Assembly (NCBI RefSeq): GCF_021726475.1
Contig: NZ_JAKJRU010000004.1
Coordinates: forward strand, 248,001 to 312,000
Source of the DNA: Pseudomonas oligotrophica
GTDB taxonomy: Bacteria > Pseudomonadota > Gammaproteobacteria > Pseudomonadales > Pseudomonadaceae
Reading direction: 5' to 3'
Length of the DNA: 64,000 bases
In this document: piece by piece, positions 15,664 through 25,788 of the stretch
Numbering within the stretch: position 1 is the stretch's first letter
Layout: each line of letters starts with the position of its first letter
Notes under the pieces: model-generated
Seen by the model: the letters and a program-made list of their open reading frames with translations, nothing else
Databases searched by the model: none
Told to the model about the DNA's origin: nothing
Position numbers and translations under genes: made by a program

Positions 15664-18600
15664 CTACGCTTTGAAAAGTGCTTGAACTTTCAACTGAGCG
15701 CTCGCGAGATCCGAGCGTAACAGGTAGTCGTTGAGCCCGATCACCGCGTGAATGCCTGCCGTGCCGGCGCTGGGTTGCTGGCGCTCAAGGTTATCGATCA
15801 GCCCCGGGTAGCAGCCAACCGCCACCGTTTTACCCTGTTGTTCAACCAGCAAAGGCGCAGACGGAGTGGGGGCAACCCTACAGGCATATCCCGCTAACTC
15901 AAGGCTGGCTCGAAGCTGAGCGAGTTTTACCAACTGGCCGGTGGCCGATGAACAGGCTGGAACCTCTCCTCGTACCGCGTAACGCAAGAGCATTGCACCC
16001 AAATGCCGATCAAGGCGGTGCTGAAGGTGTTGGTTATGGAAGTGGTTGAGGCATTCTGTGCATGAGATCTCACATGTGCAGTTTTCCAACAGCTCAAGCG
16101 TCGCGTCTAGTACCTCATCCATGTGCCGCGCTACGATCTCCGCGTACCCTGCGCCCCCTGACAACGTGTCGTACAAAAATATATCCAGGATACGGGCGTC
16201 ATCCTGCAGCGCAGGCTCAATCCTAAAACCAGAGCCGAACTCGGCAGGGTCCAGATCCAGTTGCCGATGCCGACTGGCCGCTAGCCGTAGCGCCTCTGCA
16301 AGTGAATGCAAAGCATCTTCGAGAATATGCAAAACCACCCCGTTTACCGTATCGGTCACGATCGGTTCTGCGATTTTGAGACGTAACAGCAGAAGATCCG
16401 TGTCGAAGTGATGGCCCAGCAATACACGTGCAAACTGGCCAGAGCACTTCGGCGGTGTTCCTTTGGGGCCGAGTTGCTTGTAGGGACGGTCATGTGGCCC
16501 CGCGTTCGCCTCTGGATCAAAGACTGAGGCATGGCCGCACTCCATGCAGACTGAAAAGCCCCCTTCCCCTGTACCTTCCTTGCCTCGGTTTACCGTGACG
16601 AGCGTGCGGTCGATGGCATGTGTGTAGCTCGCATACGGACCACAGGCAGAAAAGCTGAAAATCTCCGGATCGACGGGTTGCGGCAATTGCGCCATCGTCG
16701 CGTAGGTGATTTCCTGTTCGCGGTCATTTTCCGGCAAATCAGCGGCGCCCTCCGGCCCGAACACCTCTGGCACAATCATCTGTTCAGTCACCAACTGTTG
16801 GCCACAGACGGGACAGGTCATCTGTTCTTTAGCTGAACGATTGGGGTCACGCACGAACGAGCAAGCTTTACAGTGCGTGTGCGGTTTTTTGTTCTCGAAG
16901 AGGGGGCCTGCACGATTTACGACACCCGCTGGTAGATCTGCAAAGACACCGCCTGAGCGATAGGTTTTCTTGTCAATAACGATGAGGCGCCCCGGGGCGT
17001 ACTCGCTCAGGGCTTTGATGATCGACTGTTGCGGGCGTTGCACTGTCCGCACTTCCCAACGATCCCGTGTGTTTTTGCTCAACTTTTCAACGAGAAAGCT
17101 GCAAAGACTGGTCGGGAACGCGTAGCTGGGGAGCAATCCGTGAAAGAACAAGAACTCCAGAAGTTCCGCCTGTTCGATACCCGATGTGGGATATTCTCCA
17201 TCCTGCATACCTTGTTCAGCGACAACTTCATGCGTCGTAGTCGCTTCGACGGTTGTGCCCAGCTTCTTGAGTTCCTCAAGCAAGCCTTTACTGGTATCGG
17301 CTAGCCATTCCATCAATGAAAGCCCGCGGGTATCCAAGCCCGGCGGTAGCCAAGCGACAATGGACTCGCGCAGATCGCCGTCACTGGCCAGCACCCGGCG
17401 AGCCACCCAAGCTTCGAAGCTGTTCAAAGTGGGGCCGGTTTGCTCGGTGCTGCAGAAGAAATCCTCAGTCGGCCCCAGTGCTTTGAGCAGCGACGAGTTT
17501 TTCTCAGTCAACGCACCGGTGCATTGCGCCATGATTTCATGGAAAAAAGTCTGGATCAGGTACGCGTGAAGATGCCGACGGGCGATTTTCGCATTATCGA
17601 TCTTGACCTCCGGTGTACGAGGTGGACCTGCCACGATACGTGCTGGGTTCAAGAAGTAGTGGCTGTCATGTGGACCATTCTGTGAGTAGGTGACTACGGT
17701 AGAGACCGACGAACCGCGCCGCCCTGCCCGACCAGCGCGCTGCTGGTAGTTTTCCCGCTGCGGAGGGACGTTTCGCAGAGCTACTGCCACCAACGAGCCG
17801 ATGTCGACGCCTACCTCCATCGTCGTTGTGCAACTGAGTACGTCGATCGGGCGATCTCGATCCTCGATCAGTACGTCTTGGAACCGCATCTCATAGAGTT
17901 CTGTGGTCGCATGCACCCTGCTACGGTCACGGTTCGACAATTGTGCGGTATGTTCTTCGACGCTCATGTTGGACAGCTCTGCTCCGGGCGTTAGGGCCCT
18001 AGCCACTGGAAGTCGCCAGAAGTTTTTACGCGCCGTGACATAGTCGCTGTTCTTCGGATCGAGGGACGACGCTGCGTCGCTGCCGCACGCCAGACAAACC
18101 TTGCCCGCCAAGGCGAAAGGCATCAGCGCAGTGCAGTCAGCGCATTGCGCCCAACAGTGGGCTAAGTCGACAACAACGGCTAAGGAGTCAGGCACCAGGA
18201 ACCAGGCACCCTCGAATTCTTCCGCCAATTGATCTCGGAAGATCGCTTCAACGCGCTGTACAGCCTCACTTGACCAACCGAAATGATTGATCAGACTCTC
18301 CTTCAATAATTTCCCAAACTGACCGTTGCTGCCCCAGGCTGAGTTTGCATAACCGGCTGCCTTCCAGCGATAGACCGACTCAATGGATTTGTCGAAGGCA
18401 TACTCCTGCAGCATCGAGTCAATCCACCCTACCGCTAATTCACGGACGTTCGCTTCGCTGATCGCGAGCCCGGCCGTCGACAAGTCCTGGCTGAGTTTTC
18501 GCAATTTCAGAGGGGTTGGCTCAACGAAACCGACCATTGTCCCCGTCAGTGAGTAATAGTTGCCGCAAAGAAGTTTGAGTAGGGCAATCTGGTAGCGCGC

Positions 18601-21186
18601 CGGGATTTCCTGTGGCGTAAAATTCGCTCCAATGGCTTCCACTAGGTCGGAATCATAATTGTCATCAAATAATTTACGTGCACTCTCGACTCTTCTCGAA
18701 TCACCGCCATCGAACATCGGCAGGTCGTGCTCGGTCAACACGGAAAGGAAGGCTAAATAGAGTAAGGCCGTGGGCTTGGCGGGTTTTTCTAAATCCATGA
18801 GTTTGTGACAAGCCAATGCGACAGCCTGTCGAAACACGTCGAGTTCAATATCGCGTGGAATATCACGTGCTAGCCGAGCGGCTTTTTGCCGGCCGTCTGA
18901 GAAAATCAACACCTTCCGCCCGGCGTTCGGGTGCCGTTTATCTTTGGCTCGACTGGCGGGTTGTTTCGCCATTTGCGTCCGGACGAGCGCAGTGAACGGC
19001 GCCTCCCCCTTGGTGAGGTGATCCATGATTTTCGATGGGGCATCTTTGGCGTTTTTGATCTTACGCGTACAGACCGGGCAATGATCAAAAGTCAGATTGC
19101 CTGCGTCCGCCGCCTTGTCCGGTACACGGACCCTCCGGAACCCGGTTTCGTCGCTCGGCTGTTCATTCAAGAGCTTGCCACTGGCCATATGTAGCCATTT
19201 CTCGATATGTCGGCTGCGAGGATGGACCGCGTGCTCCACGCACAACTCTATCGGCATCAGCGTAGAAACCGCACCGTCGGATAACGGGCCACTGGGCTGG
19301 TGCCAAACGAAGTCCTGGTCCTCGTTTACAAAGCCACGTAAAAAAGCGGCTCCGCAGTCACGATGTGTGAGCAGTTCATACACGCGGCCATTGGCCTCGC
19401 AGCCACACTGGGTTGAAGGTTTCGTATACAGACGGCCCAGGATAGTGGGACCGTCGTGATGGCCTAAGCGCTTGGAGCAGGCAGGGTTCACGCAAGCGAA
19501 CAGGCCAGGCAATCCGCGATGGAAGAGGTGCAGGCGTGTCGGCAGCAACACCCGGCCATCCGTGCTCCGCTGTGCGTAGCTACCCAGTGCCAAGAGCGCG
19601 TCGGTGGCTTTTTCCGCGTGGACCGCCGTGTGATTGCCAAACAGCCGATCACTCAGATCGTCTAGTCGAACCGCACGACCCGATACCGCGGTAATCAAGT
19701 TTTCCAGCGGTTCGAATCCCGTGAGACGTTCGAACAACCAGTTGCGAAACGCAGCATGATCCCCGCGCGGCGGTAGGCTCCAGCCGAGCCGATGGGCGAG
19801 TTGCGCCGCAGCTTCAGTAGCCGCATTGAGGTCCTCGGCCGAGCGTTGAAAATCCGCCAGATTGAAATCTGCCAGCGCCTCAAGCTGTGCTACTGGCGCT
19901 GCCTGTGATACGCAACGTTGCTCCGGTGTCCCCTGGATCACCCTGACGCGTCGTGGCGATGTGTCGGCCAACCCCGTCAAGTCCCGCGCAAAACGCTCGC
20001 CATCAACCTCGGCGGTGTCTGCGGGGCCCAGACTCGCACTGGTCATAATGCATCGCATGCGTTCTCGTGGAATGTCGAGCCGCGCGCAGAGACGCCGGAT
20101 CAACAAAGCCACCTCGGCTCCACCGGCCCCCCTGTACATATGCGCCTCGTCCAGAACGAGGATAAACTCGTTGCGCGGGTCCGCTTTGAGCCATGCCTTC
20201 GTCTGATCAAAGATATCGCGCTCGATCGGTCGCATGAGCATGTATTCGAGCATGGAGTAGTTGGTGATCAATAGCTCGGGACAACGCGCTTGCATTTCAT
20301 GGCGAGTCATCATCTCGCGATCAGTGGGCTGGGTCTGAAGCCGGCCCGCCCAATGCTTTTTGGTGAAGTTGTCGCCCTTCTTCTTCCCCGATGCATAGGT
20401 CTTGGTTTCAATGGCTGCGGCGCCGTAGAACCCCTCCAAGTCCTTGCTCGGCCAGCGCCCGATCCTGACCAGTTCATCTTTCACGGCAGGCTTCACGGCC
20501 ACTTTGTTATAAAACTCTTCAAACAGCGGCTCTATAAAGCGCTCGTCGCGTTCTTTGGAGCGCTCTCCCGGGTACGGGGTGCGCCCGGTATAGCTACCGA
20601 AACGGATCGGCTGGGAGCGGCTTTGAGTCAAGATCGACGATGCCTCAGTGTTTCCTATGAGGCGTCGGATCCGCGCCAACTGGTCATTGACCAAGGCGTT
20701 CATGGGGTAGAGCAACAGCGCCCGACAACCCGGCAACTGCGCTGACTGGGGCCGCTCCTGCCCCTCAATCGCCAATTGACCAATGATTGGCATAAGAAAA
20801 CTTTCGGTTTTGCCGGAGCCGGTACCCGTTGCAACAACCAGATCCGCTGCCTCGGCACCTAAAAACGCCGTGAGCGCTTGCGATTGGTGCTCGTAGGGAC
20901 GAGGGTAAAGCCCGAGCCCCATGAGCGACAACTGGGTGAGCGTATCGGAGGCAATCTTCGGAATAGCGAGTTGATCGAACGGATCGCCTACTTTGTAAAC
21001 CGCCGTCGCTTCCACATAAGGCATCTGGACAATAGTTTCAGGGCGTAGCAGCAGAGCATGACGCTCTCTGACGAGCCCTTCATCACGAATATGGTATTGT
21101 GCTTCGATGTATTGGCGAAGGCTATCGGCCAAACTTTTCGCTGTCTCGTGAACACCCGATGCTTCATTCATTGAAATCCCTCCCAT
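15664..21186 (-). CDS. druE: Giant DEAD/DEAH helicase with DUF1998, DruE of Druantia
   Basis: 1840 aa. Walker A is ATGTGSGKTES (119-129), Walker B is VLDEAHMYRG and motif III is MTSASLG. The C-terminal RecA domain has TTTMEVGVDIGSL and QQRAGRAGRRGSS. At least four CxxC pairs are scattered through it (HCPVCTRK, CADCTAL with CLACGS, HCKACS, CPVCGQQ). The C-terminal DUF1998 region carries SCTECLNHFHNQ. A helicase of about 1800-2100 aa with DUF1998 is the shared component of all Druantia types. The start at 21186 follows GGAGG and overlaps the stop of druD by one base. It is the last gene of a tight five-gene operon. Confidence 0.88.
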   Translation of the reverse strand: MGGISMNEASGVHETAKSLADSLRQYIEAQYHIRDEGLVRERHALLLRPETIVQMPYVEATAVYKVGDPFDQLAIPKIASDTLTQLSLMGLGLYPRPYEHQSQALTAFLGAEAADLVVATGTGSGKTESFLMPIIGQLAIEGQERPQSAQLPGCRALLLYPMNALVNDQLARIRRLIGNTEASSILTQSRSQPIRFGSYTGRTPYPGERSKERDERFIEPLFEEFYNKVAVKPAVKDELVRIGRWPSKDLEGFYGAAAIETKTYASGKKKGDNFTKKHWAGRLQTQPTDREMMTRHEMQARCPELLITNYSMLEYMLMRPIERDIFDQTKAWLKADPRNEFILVLDEAHMYRGAGGAEVALLIRRLCARLDIPRERMRCIMTSASLGPADTAEVDGERFARDLTGLADTSPRRVRVIQGTPEQRCVSQAAPVAQLEALADFNLADFQRSAEDLNAATEAAAQLAHRLGWSLPPRGDHAAFRNWLFERLTGFEPLENLITAVSGRAVRLDDLSDRLFGNHTAVHAEKATDALLALGSYAQRSTDGRVLLPTRLHLFHRGLPGLFACVNPACSKRLGHHDGPTILGRLYTKPSTQCGCEANGRVYELLTHRDCGAAFLRGFVNEDQDFVWHQPSGPLSDGAVSTLMPIELCVEHAVHPRSRHIEKWLHMASGKLLNEQPSDETGFRRVRVPDKAADAGNLTFDHCPVCTRKIKNAKDAPSKIMDHLTKGEAPFTALVRTQMAKQPASRAKDKRHPNAGRKVLIFSDGRQKAARLARDIPRDIELDVFRQAVALACHKLMDLEKPAKPTALLYLAFLSVLTEHDLPMFDGGDSRRVESARKLFDDNYDSDLVEAIGANFTPQEIPARYQIALLKLLCGNYYSLTGTMVGFVEPTPLKLRKLSQDLSTAGLAISEANVRELAVGWIDSMLQEYAFDKSIESVYRWKAAGYANSAWGSNGQFGKLLKESLINHFGWSSEAVQRVEAIFRDQLAEEFEGAWFLVPDSLAVVVDLAHCWAQCADCTALMPFALAGKVCLACGSDAASSLDPKNSDYVTARKNFWRLPVARALTPGAELSNMSVEEHTAQLSNRDRSRVHATTELYEMRFQDVLIEDRDRPIDVLSCTTTMEVGVDIGSLVAVALRNVPPQRENYQQRAGRAGRRGSSVSTVVTYSQNGPHDSHYFLNPARIVAGPPRTPEVKIDNAKIARRHLHAYLIQTFFHEIMAQCTGALTEKNSSLLKALGPTEDFFCSTEQTGPTLNSFEAWVARRVLASDGDLRESIVAWLPPGLDTRGLSLMEWLADTSKGLLEELKKLGTTVEATTTHEVVAEQGMQDGEYPTSGIEQAELLEFLFFHGLLPSYAFPTSLCSFLVEKLSKNTRDRWEVRTVQRPQQSIIKALSEYAPGRLIVIDKKTYRSGGVFADLPAGVVNRAGPLFENKKPHTHCKACSFVRDPNRSAKEQMTCPVCGQQLVTEQMIVPEVFGPEGAADLPENDREQEITYATMAQLPQPVDPEIFSFSACGPYASYTHAIDRTLVTVNRGKEGTGEGGFSVCMECGHASVFDPEANAGPHDRPYKQLGPKGTPPKCSGQFARVLLGHHFDTDLLLLRLKIAEPIVTDTVNGVVLHILEDALHSLAEALRLAASRHRQLDLDPAEFGSGFRIEPALQDDARILDIFLYDTLSGGAGYAEIVARHMDEVLDATLELLENCTCEISCTECLNHFHNQHLQHRLDRHLGAMLLRYAVRGEVPACSSATGQLVKLAQLRASLELAGYACRVAPTPSAPLLVEQQGKTVAVGCYPGLIDNLERQQPSAGTAGIHAVIGLNDYLLRSDLASAQLKVQALFKA

Positions 21187-22217
21187 TATTGTCCTCCCTC
21201 TGCAATCTGGCGTTCTGTCAGGTCCACGCGCAACCCGGCAAGCGCTTGGCGCAGGAGCGGAAACATCTCACGCGGTATCACATAGTCGGTCGTCCCTGCA
21301 CCGCCAGGTGACGATAATTGCCAGCCCAGCAGCAGCGCTCGTGCCTCTTCCCGCGGCAAAGGACGATTCAGGCGCAGTCGAACCTGTGATTGCGACACAT
21401 GCGCTTGAACTTTCATGGGATGTCCGGCTTGTGCGTCGAGGTAAAATTGCAAGCGCCTCGCCTGTTCCCGTCGCAGTCCCGTTATCTGCCGCAGATGCCC
21501 TCGCGACACCTGGACCACAAAGTATTCAAACCGTGGACCTGTGCGGCATTTGGCAAGGAAGAGACCTTCGGCGGTCGCGCAGGCAGGCAGTGCCAGCCAT
21601 TTGCCAGTGGTCCGGATTGAAACGTCCGCAAGCTCACTGGTCGCAGGAGTCAGTCGCGCCTTGGCACTCGTCATCAATTGGATCGACCAGTCCTGCAATC
21701 CTTCGAGCGGCGCGCCAATCCATTCCTCTGGCTCCCAGAGGTCGATGTGTCCTGCGCAGGCATCGACGTCGATCAGTCTGAGCCTCCCTGCCCCGCGCAT
21801 CGTGATTGACCAAGGAAAGGTTTGTGCAGGCCCACCGCCGGTGATCACGGCCAGCGTGCTTCCGGTTCTGATCGCCTGTGGCGGAGCGGTTAGCCAACGT
21901 CCGCCTTCGAGTCGCACCAGATCCCCTAGCTCACCCAGGCTCTCCAGAATCGCTTTGACGCCCGGTTCAGCGGTTTGCTCGTCGTCGAGGGACGGCCACA
22001 GCGGGAGCAAACGCCGGCGCACTAGGCTCGTCAAACTGAGCGTGGTCGCCGGCACCCAAGCTTCCCGATCAGTACTGGGTGCAGAACACAGATAGGATGC
22101 CGCACGCAGGCACTCAGCTACCGCTGCGATCCTTAATCCTTCACCGTCACTTCTACAGCCCAAACCGGCTGCCAGGGTTTTCCGAGCGGCATCGAGATTG
22201 TTCCCGAGCCACTTCAC
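21186..22217 (-). CDS. druD: Druantia type I component, DruD position
   Basis: A 343-aa protein of unknown fold between the DruC-position and DruE genes, overlapping both by 1-4 bp. It has no membrane segment and no recognisable catalytic motif. Its C-terminal third has an amphipathic pattern (GHLRQITGLRREQARR and onward). The assignment rests on gene order (druA-B-C-D-E) and size, not on a motif. Its molecular role is unknown in the family. Confidence 0.65.
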   Translation of the reverse strand: MKWLGNNLDAARKTLAAGLGCRSDGEGLRIAAVAECLRAASYLCSAPSTDREAWVPATTLSLTSLVRRRLLPLWPSLDDEQTAEPGVKAILESLGELGDLVRLEGGRWLTAPPQAIRTGSTLAVITGGGPAQTFPWSITMRGAGRLRLIDVDACAGHIDLWEPEEWIGAPLEGLQDWSIQLMTSAKARLTPATSELADVSIRTTGKWLALPACATAEGLFLAKCRTGPRFEYFVVQVSRGHLRQITGLRREQARRLQFYLDAQAGHPMKVQAHVSQSQVRLRLNRPLPREEARALLLGWQLSSPGGAGTTDYVIPREMFPLLRQALAGLRVDLTERQIAEGGQ

Positions 22218-24106
22218 TCAACACGCTCCGCATGGACAGCCTGCGCGTCGATTTCGCTCAGGAGCTCGGTAGCGCTACGCGTAAGTGCCTCGACCGGCCC
22301 CCCGAGTGATTGCGCCCATGGCAGTGCCCACTGCTTCATCACGGTATGAAGCGCTCGCTCCGAAGGACCCGGTGATAGGAGTCGCAGTTGGGCGTACGCC
22401 CGGTCAGCGACCCGTAGCCACAGATTCCCTGGAATAAAGTCCACCTGCTCAAGGCGCTCCCTCAACGTGCTCGGCAAAGCCAATAGCGTGTTTTCAGCAG
22501 GGCCGTACAGGGCTTTCCAGTCATCCACAGCTAGGTGGCCAAACTGCATCAGCGGCACCTGGGCGGATAACCCCCTCATAGCGAATTCATCCGTATCAAA
22601 CACGGGCCCGAGTTCAGACAACGTACCGCCGTCTGGAAATGCCGCAGGGCCGTGAGTCCAAGTCGCAATCAGAACCAGGCGCGTATCGACCGGCAGGGTG
22701 AACTGACGACGCGCCACAAGATCGCGGATGGCACTACCATACACCTCAAACGCAGACCGGTTGGCCCCCTTGAGCAACAGACATCCAGACGACTCGGTCA
22801 CGACTTCGAGGCAGTCGGTCGCGGCATCCTCCGACAGGAGGCCGACGGGAACCCGCCACTCATGGAAAATCGCCCCTCCTACGGCTGCTGCCACGGCATC
22901 AGCAATTAAGTCCGCAGTTGATCCTTTGAACTGAATCAACTGGCCGGAAATGACTGCTGCCAGGATATGCCGTGCGTAACGATTGGCATCGTTCTTCACT
23001 ACACCGCATGCCTGAAGGTTGTTGGCGATGACCTTCCAGGCGACGTCCACAGAGCTGACTTCAATGAACGGGCCGGTTGCTTCGTTCTCGATCAAGCGGA
23101 CGCGTGCGTGGCCACTTGTCTCGTCACGCGGTTTGGCAACCCGAAAATCATGGTCGTCGAGGCGTTCGCGCAACGCCGCTATGGTGGCTGCCGTGACCTC
23201 CCAGTCGGGAATGCGCGCACCAAGGGTGGTCAGTGCTTCCTCGAACGCTAGAACCTGCGCGCGCTCAGCCACCAGGTCGGCGACCTGAACAGCGAGGGAG
23301 TCCAGCGCAGTCGACATGTGCTCGCCGTGGAGGTCTGAGCGCGCCAACGCTTGCGATACCTCTTGCTGCGCCCCGGCCGTTGACTGAGCCAGTTCGCTCA
23401 GTTGTTGCAAGCGGTCAGTGACACTGTGCAGCGCAGTACGCAATGCTTCGACATCATGGTCAACGCCAGCGAAACTGCCCGTCAGTTGCTTAACCGCTTC
23501 GGTCGTTGCAGTGGCAGTCACTTCCAGTTGGTCGATGCGCTCAGCGGTCTCCTCAGCCGCCGTTTCGGCCAGCTCAAAATAACCCTCGATTTTATCCAAA
23601 CGCCCCGGCAAGCCCTCGATCATCCGATCCCTGGCCAGGGTGGACGCCGGATGAAAGCTGTTCAGGGCTGCCCGCATCGCCGGGTCTTCGGCGAAACCGC
23701 TGTACGCGGCCAGCCGCTCGACCGTTTCCCGAGGGGCGTCCGGGTACAACTCGGCTAATCGTTTGAAGAAGCCAGCGCCTGTGTCCGCCGATTGGGGTGA
23801 CTTGTCTGCCGCGGGAAACGCGCTGTCCAAGCGGCTCTTTGCCCACGCCACCCACAGGCTAGCGAAAGCTTGCCAGTCTGCCTCCCCTTTCTGACCGGGC
23901 TGGGGATGCACCAGGTGCCCGATCAACCGTCGTTGTTTCTCCTTGAATTCTGGCGGGGATCCGCGCCTAAACCCGGGGATCGAGGCTTGACGGTCGAAGA
24001 ACGACTTGCGAAAGGCATGGGGTACCTCTTCGATGAACTCGGTAATCATCGTGACTCCGAGCGCCGAAATCCGCTCTCGTGCCTCTTGGCTGTACAGGTA
24101 GCTCAT
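22214..24106 (-). CDS. druC: Druantia type I component, DruC position, coiled-coil protein
   Basis: 630 aa. Residues about 190-310 are rich in heptad-like stretches (AEETAERIDQLEVTATATT, then DRLQQLSELAQSTAG), predicting a long coiled coil with structural resemblance to SMC-like or methyl-accepting helical bundles. The N- and C-terminal parts are mixed and not recognised. It overlaps the genes on both sides by 4 bp (ATGA), so the operon is translationally coupled. It was assigned from its place between druB- and druD-position genes; its biochemical role is unknown. Confidence 0.65.
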   Translation of the reverse strand: MSYLYSQEARERISALGVTMITEFIEEVPHAFRKSFFDRQASIPGFRRGSPPEFKEKQRRLIGHLVHPQPGQKGEADWQAFASLWVAWAKSRLDSAFPAADKSPQSADTGAGFFKRLAELYPDAPRETVERLAAYSGFAEDPAMRAALNSFHPASTLARDRMIEGLPGRLDKIEGYFELAETAAEETAERIDQLEVTATATTEAVKQLTGSFAGVDHDVEALRTALHSVTDRLQQLSELAQSTAGAQQEVSQALARSDLHGEHMSTALDSLAVQVADLVAERAQVLAFEEALTTLGARIPDWEVTAATIAALRERLDDHDFRVAKPRDETSGHARVRLIENEATGPFIEVSSVDVAWKVIANNLQACGVVKNDANRYARHILAAVISGQLIQFKGSTADLIADAVAAAVGGAIFHEWRVPVGLLSEDAATDCLEVVTESSGCLLLKGANRSAFEVYGSAIRDLVARRQFTLPVDTRLVLIATWTHGPAAFPDGGTLSELGPVFDTDEFAMRGLSAQVPLMQFGHLAVDDWKALYGPAENTLLALPSTLRERLEQVDFIPGNLWLRVADRAYAQLRLLSPGPSERALHTVMKQWALPWAQSLGGPVEALTRSATELLSEIDAQAVHAERVE

Positions 24107-25770
24107 CGCGAGACCCCATCTCCTGAGTAACGAATATCAAATCCACAGGCGCGCACAGCAGCCGCCAGTTGACGGTAGTGAGGGAGCAATTCCGGCCTAG
24201 GCACTGATGCGCCAAACGCGCTGACCAATACCTGATCACTGCCAGAGAGTGCGGTTACCCCACCGACGTGTAGCTGGGATAGAAAGCTCTGCAGACGCAA
24301 GCGCAAGGATCGCCCGAGCGACAGCAAAGCGGGTGTGGGGTTGGCCAGCGGCTGCGTAGCACCGATGGCCAACCGGCCCAACCCGCCAAAATCCAAATGC
24401 AGCTGGTATTGCGGGTCGGTGAGGTATTGTTTGAGCAGACTATTCATCGCCGGCGGCAACTGGCATGCCTGTGGTGCGTGGTCAGCCGACACTTCGCTAG
24501 ACACCAGTCGGCGGTATTCCTTAAGCCCACTGGGTGAGACAACCTCCAGCCTGCCTTTGGCCCCTCTCGGCATTGTGAGGGAGTCGAAATGCAGTTCCCG
24601 CGCTCGCGTGGCCATTACATAGGATTGGCTTTCCCTACGGTGTAATGAGGCAACAAGACGTTCGCCACGCTCGTCAATGAAGACCAGGTCCACCGTAGCG
24701 TGTTTAAAGCTTCGCCCTAGCGACGTGCTCTTGGAAAAAAACTTGTCGACATCCGGGTGGCCGCTCTTGCCGACCCTGAATTCATCGCTTCCAGCGCGTA
24801 TCACGGTGAATAGCGCGGGTGATCGATCGGGGGCTGTTGCGGAAAGGCGACCATGCTGATTGACGGCTTGTAAGGTTGGTCCGCCGTCGTGCGGGCCTCC
24901 CGGCATCCTATGAGCGGCCAGGATGACCGCGTCGGACTCGATGTATTCAACCGTATTGATGCTCGCGTTGCGGCTTAAGAACGGCCAGATAGTGGTGATC
25001 GAGGGCGCCGCCGGCATCACACTAAGTTGGGTAAAGGCTTCCAGCCAACTGATGCATGCGTCTGAGGGGGCTTCCGGCACGGTGACCAGGGCCAAATTCC
25101 AGCCCTGCCGCGGCTTGAGCCTGTCTACCAGCAGTTCTTCAGGGAATTCTGGGGCTACTGGGGCCGACCATAACAGGGCGTAAGTTTCGCAGCGATTCAG
25201 GGTTTGGGCGCGTGGAAACCCGCTTTCGGCGCCTCGACCAATGGCGGTGAAAGCGGCCGCACCCAACGCAGGTAAACCCGGGCACGTCCGCGCAACTCCG
25301 GCGACGAACGAAGGGTCCGGCTTGCCTTCGAAGGACATGATCCTGTAGTCATTCGCCGTAGGCTCGGCCATGACCCTGAAGCCCGAGCCCATCCCGCGCA
25401 TATCGAGCTTTTGTACCCTGCCACCGACATCGAGCTTGACGAAGGCATGACACGCTCGACAGGGGGGCAGGACCAATTCAATCCACCACGCCCCGGCGTT
25501 CTCCCCTTTTTTTATCCGCAGGCGCAAGTCCATCTGCCGCCTTGGCGGTGGTAGAACCTTGTCATGATTCACGTGGCTCACTGAGCCCGACATGAAATAG
25601 GCGCAGGAACTGGAGGACACGCCACGCCAATGGGCGAAGTAGTTTTTTCTCAATGGCCCCGAACGAAGCCCGACCCGCTTGCGGCAGTAGGAACAAATGT
25701 AATAGCCGGTGCGTAACGCTATATCGGCGGTAACCGGTTTATTCGTGACCGGATCTATGGCGCAATCCAT
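24103..25770 (-). CDS. druB: Druantia type I component, DruB position, zinc-finger-like N-terminus
   Basis: 555 aa. The first 60 residues contain CSYCRKRVGL followed by a distal YFAHWRG, a pattern like the N-terminal zinc-finger segment of CoiA-type competence proteins, and DPVTNKPVTADIA before it. The rest is a mostly beta-rich protein without known motifs. It begins 18 bp after the druA stop and overlaps the next gene by 4 bp. The assignment is from the conserved order of type I Druantia. The CoiA-like finger hints at nucleic-acid contact, which is inference. Confidence 0.65.
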   Translation of the reverse strand: MDCAIDPVTNKPVTADIALRTGYYICSYCRKRVGLRSGPLRKNYFAHWRGVSSSSCAYFMSGSVSHVNHDKVLPPPRRQMDLRLRIKKGENAGAWWIELVLPPCRACHAFVKLDVGGRVQKLDMRGMGSGFRVMAEPTANDYRIMSFEGKPDPSFVAGVARTCPGLPALGAAAFTAIGRGAESGFPRAQTLNRCETYALLWSAPVAPEFPEELLVDRLKPRQGWNLALVTVPEAPSDACISWLEAFTQLSVMPAAPSITTIWPFLSRNASINTVEYIESDAVILAAHRMPGGPHDGGPTLQAVNQHGRLSATAPDRSPALFTVIRAGSDEFRVGKSGHPDVDKFFSKSTSLGRSFKHATVDLVFIDERGERLVASLHRRESQSYVMATRARELHFDSLTMPRGAKGRLEVVSPSGLKEYRRLVSSEVSADHAPQACQLPPAMNSLLKQYLTDPQYQLHLDFGGLGRLAIGATQPLANPTPALLSLGRSLRLRLQSFLSQLHVGGVTALSGSDQVLVSAFGASVPRPELLPHYRQLAAAVRACGFDIRYSGDGVSR

Positions 25771-25788
25771 CGCTCATACCCTTCGCAT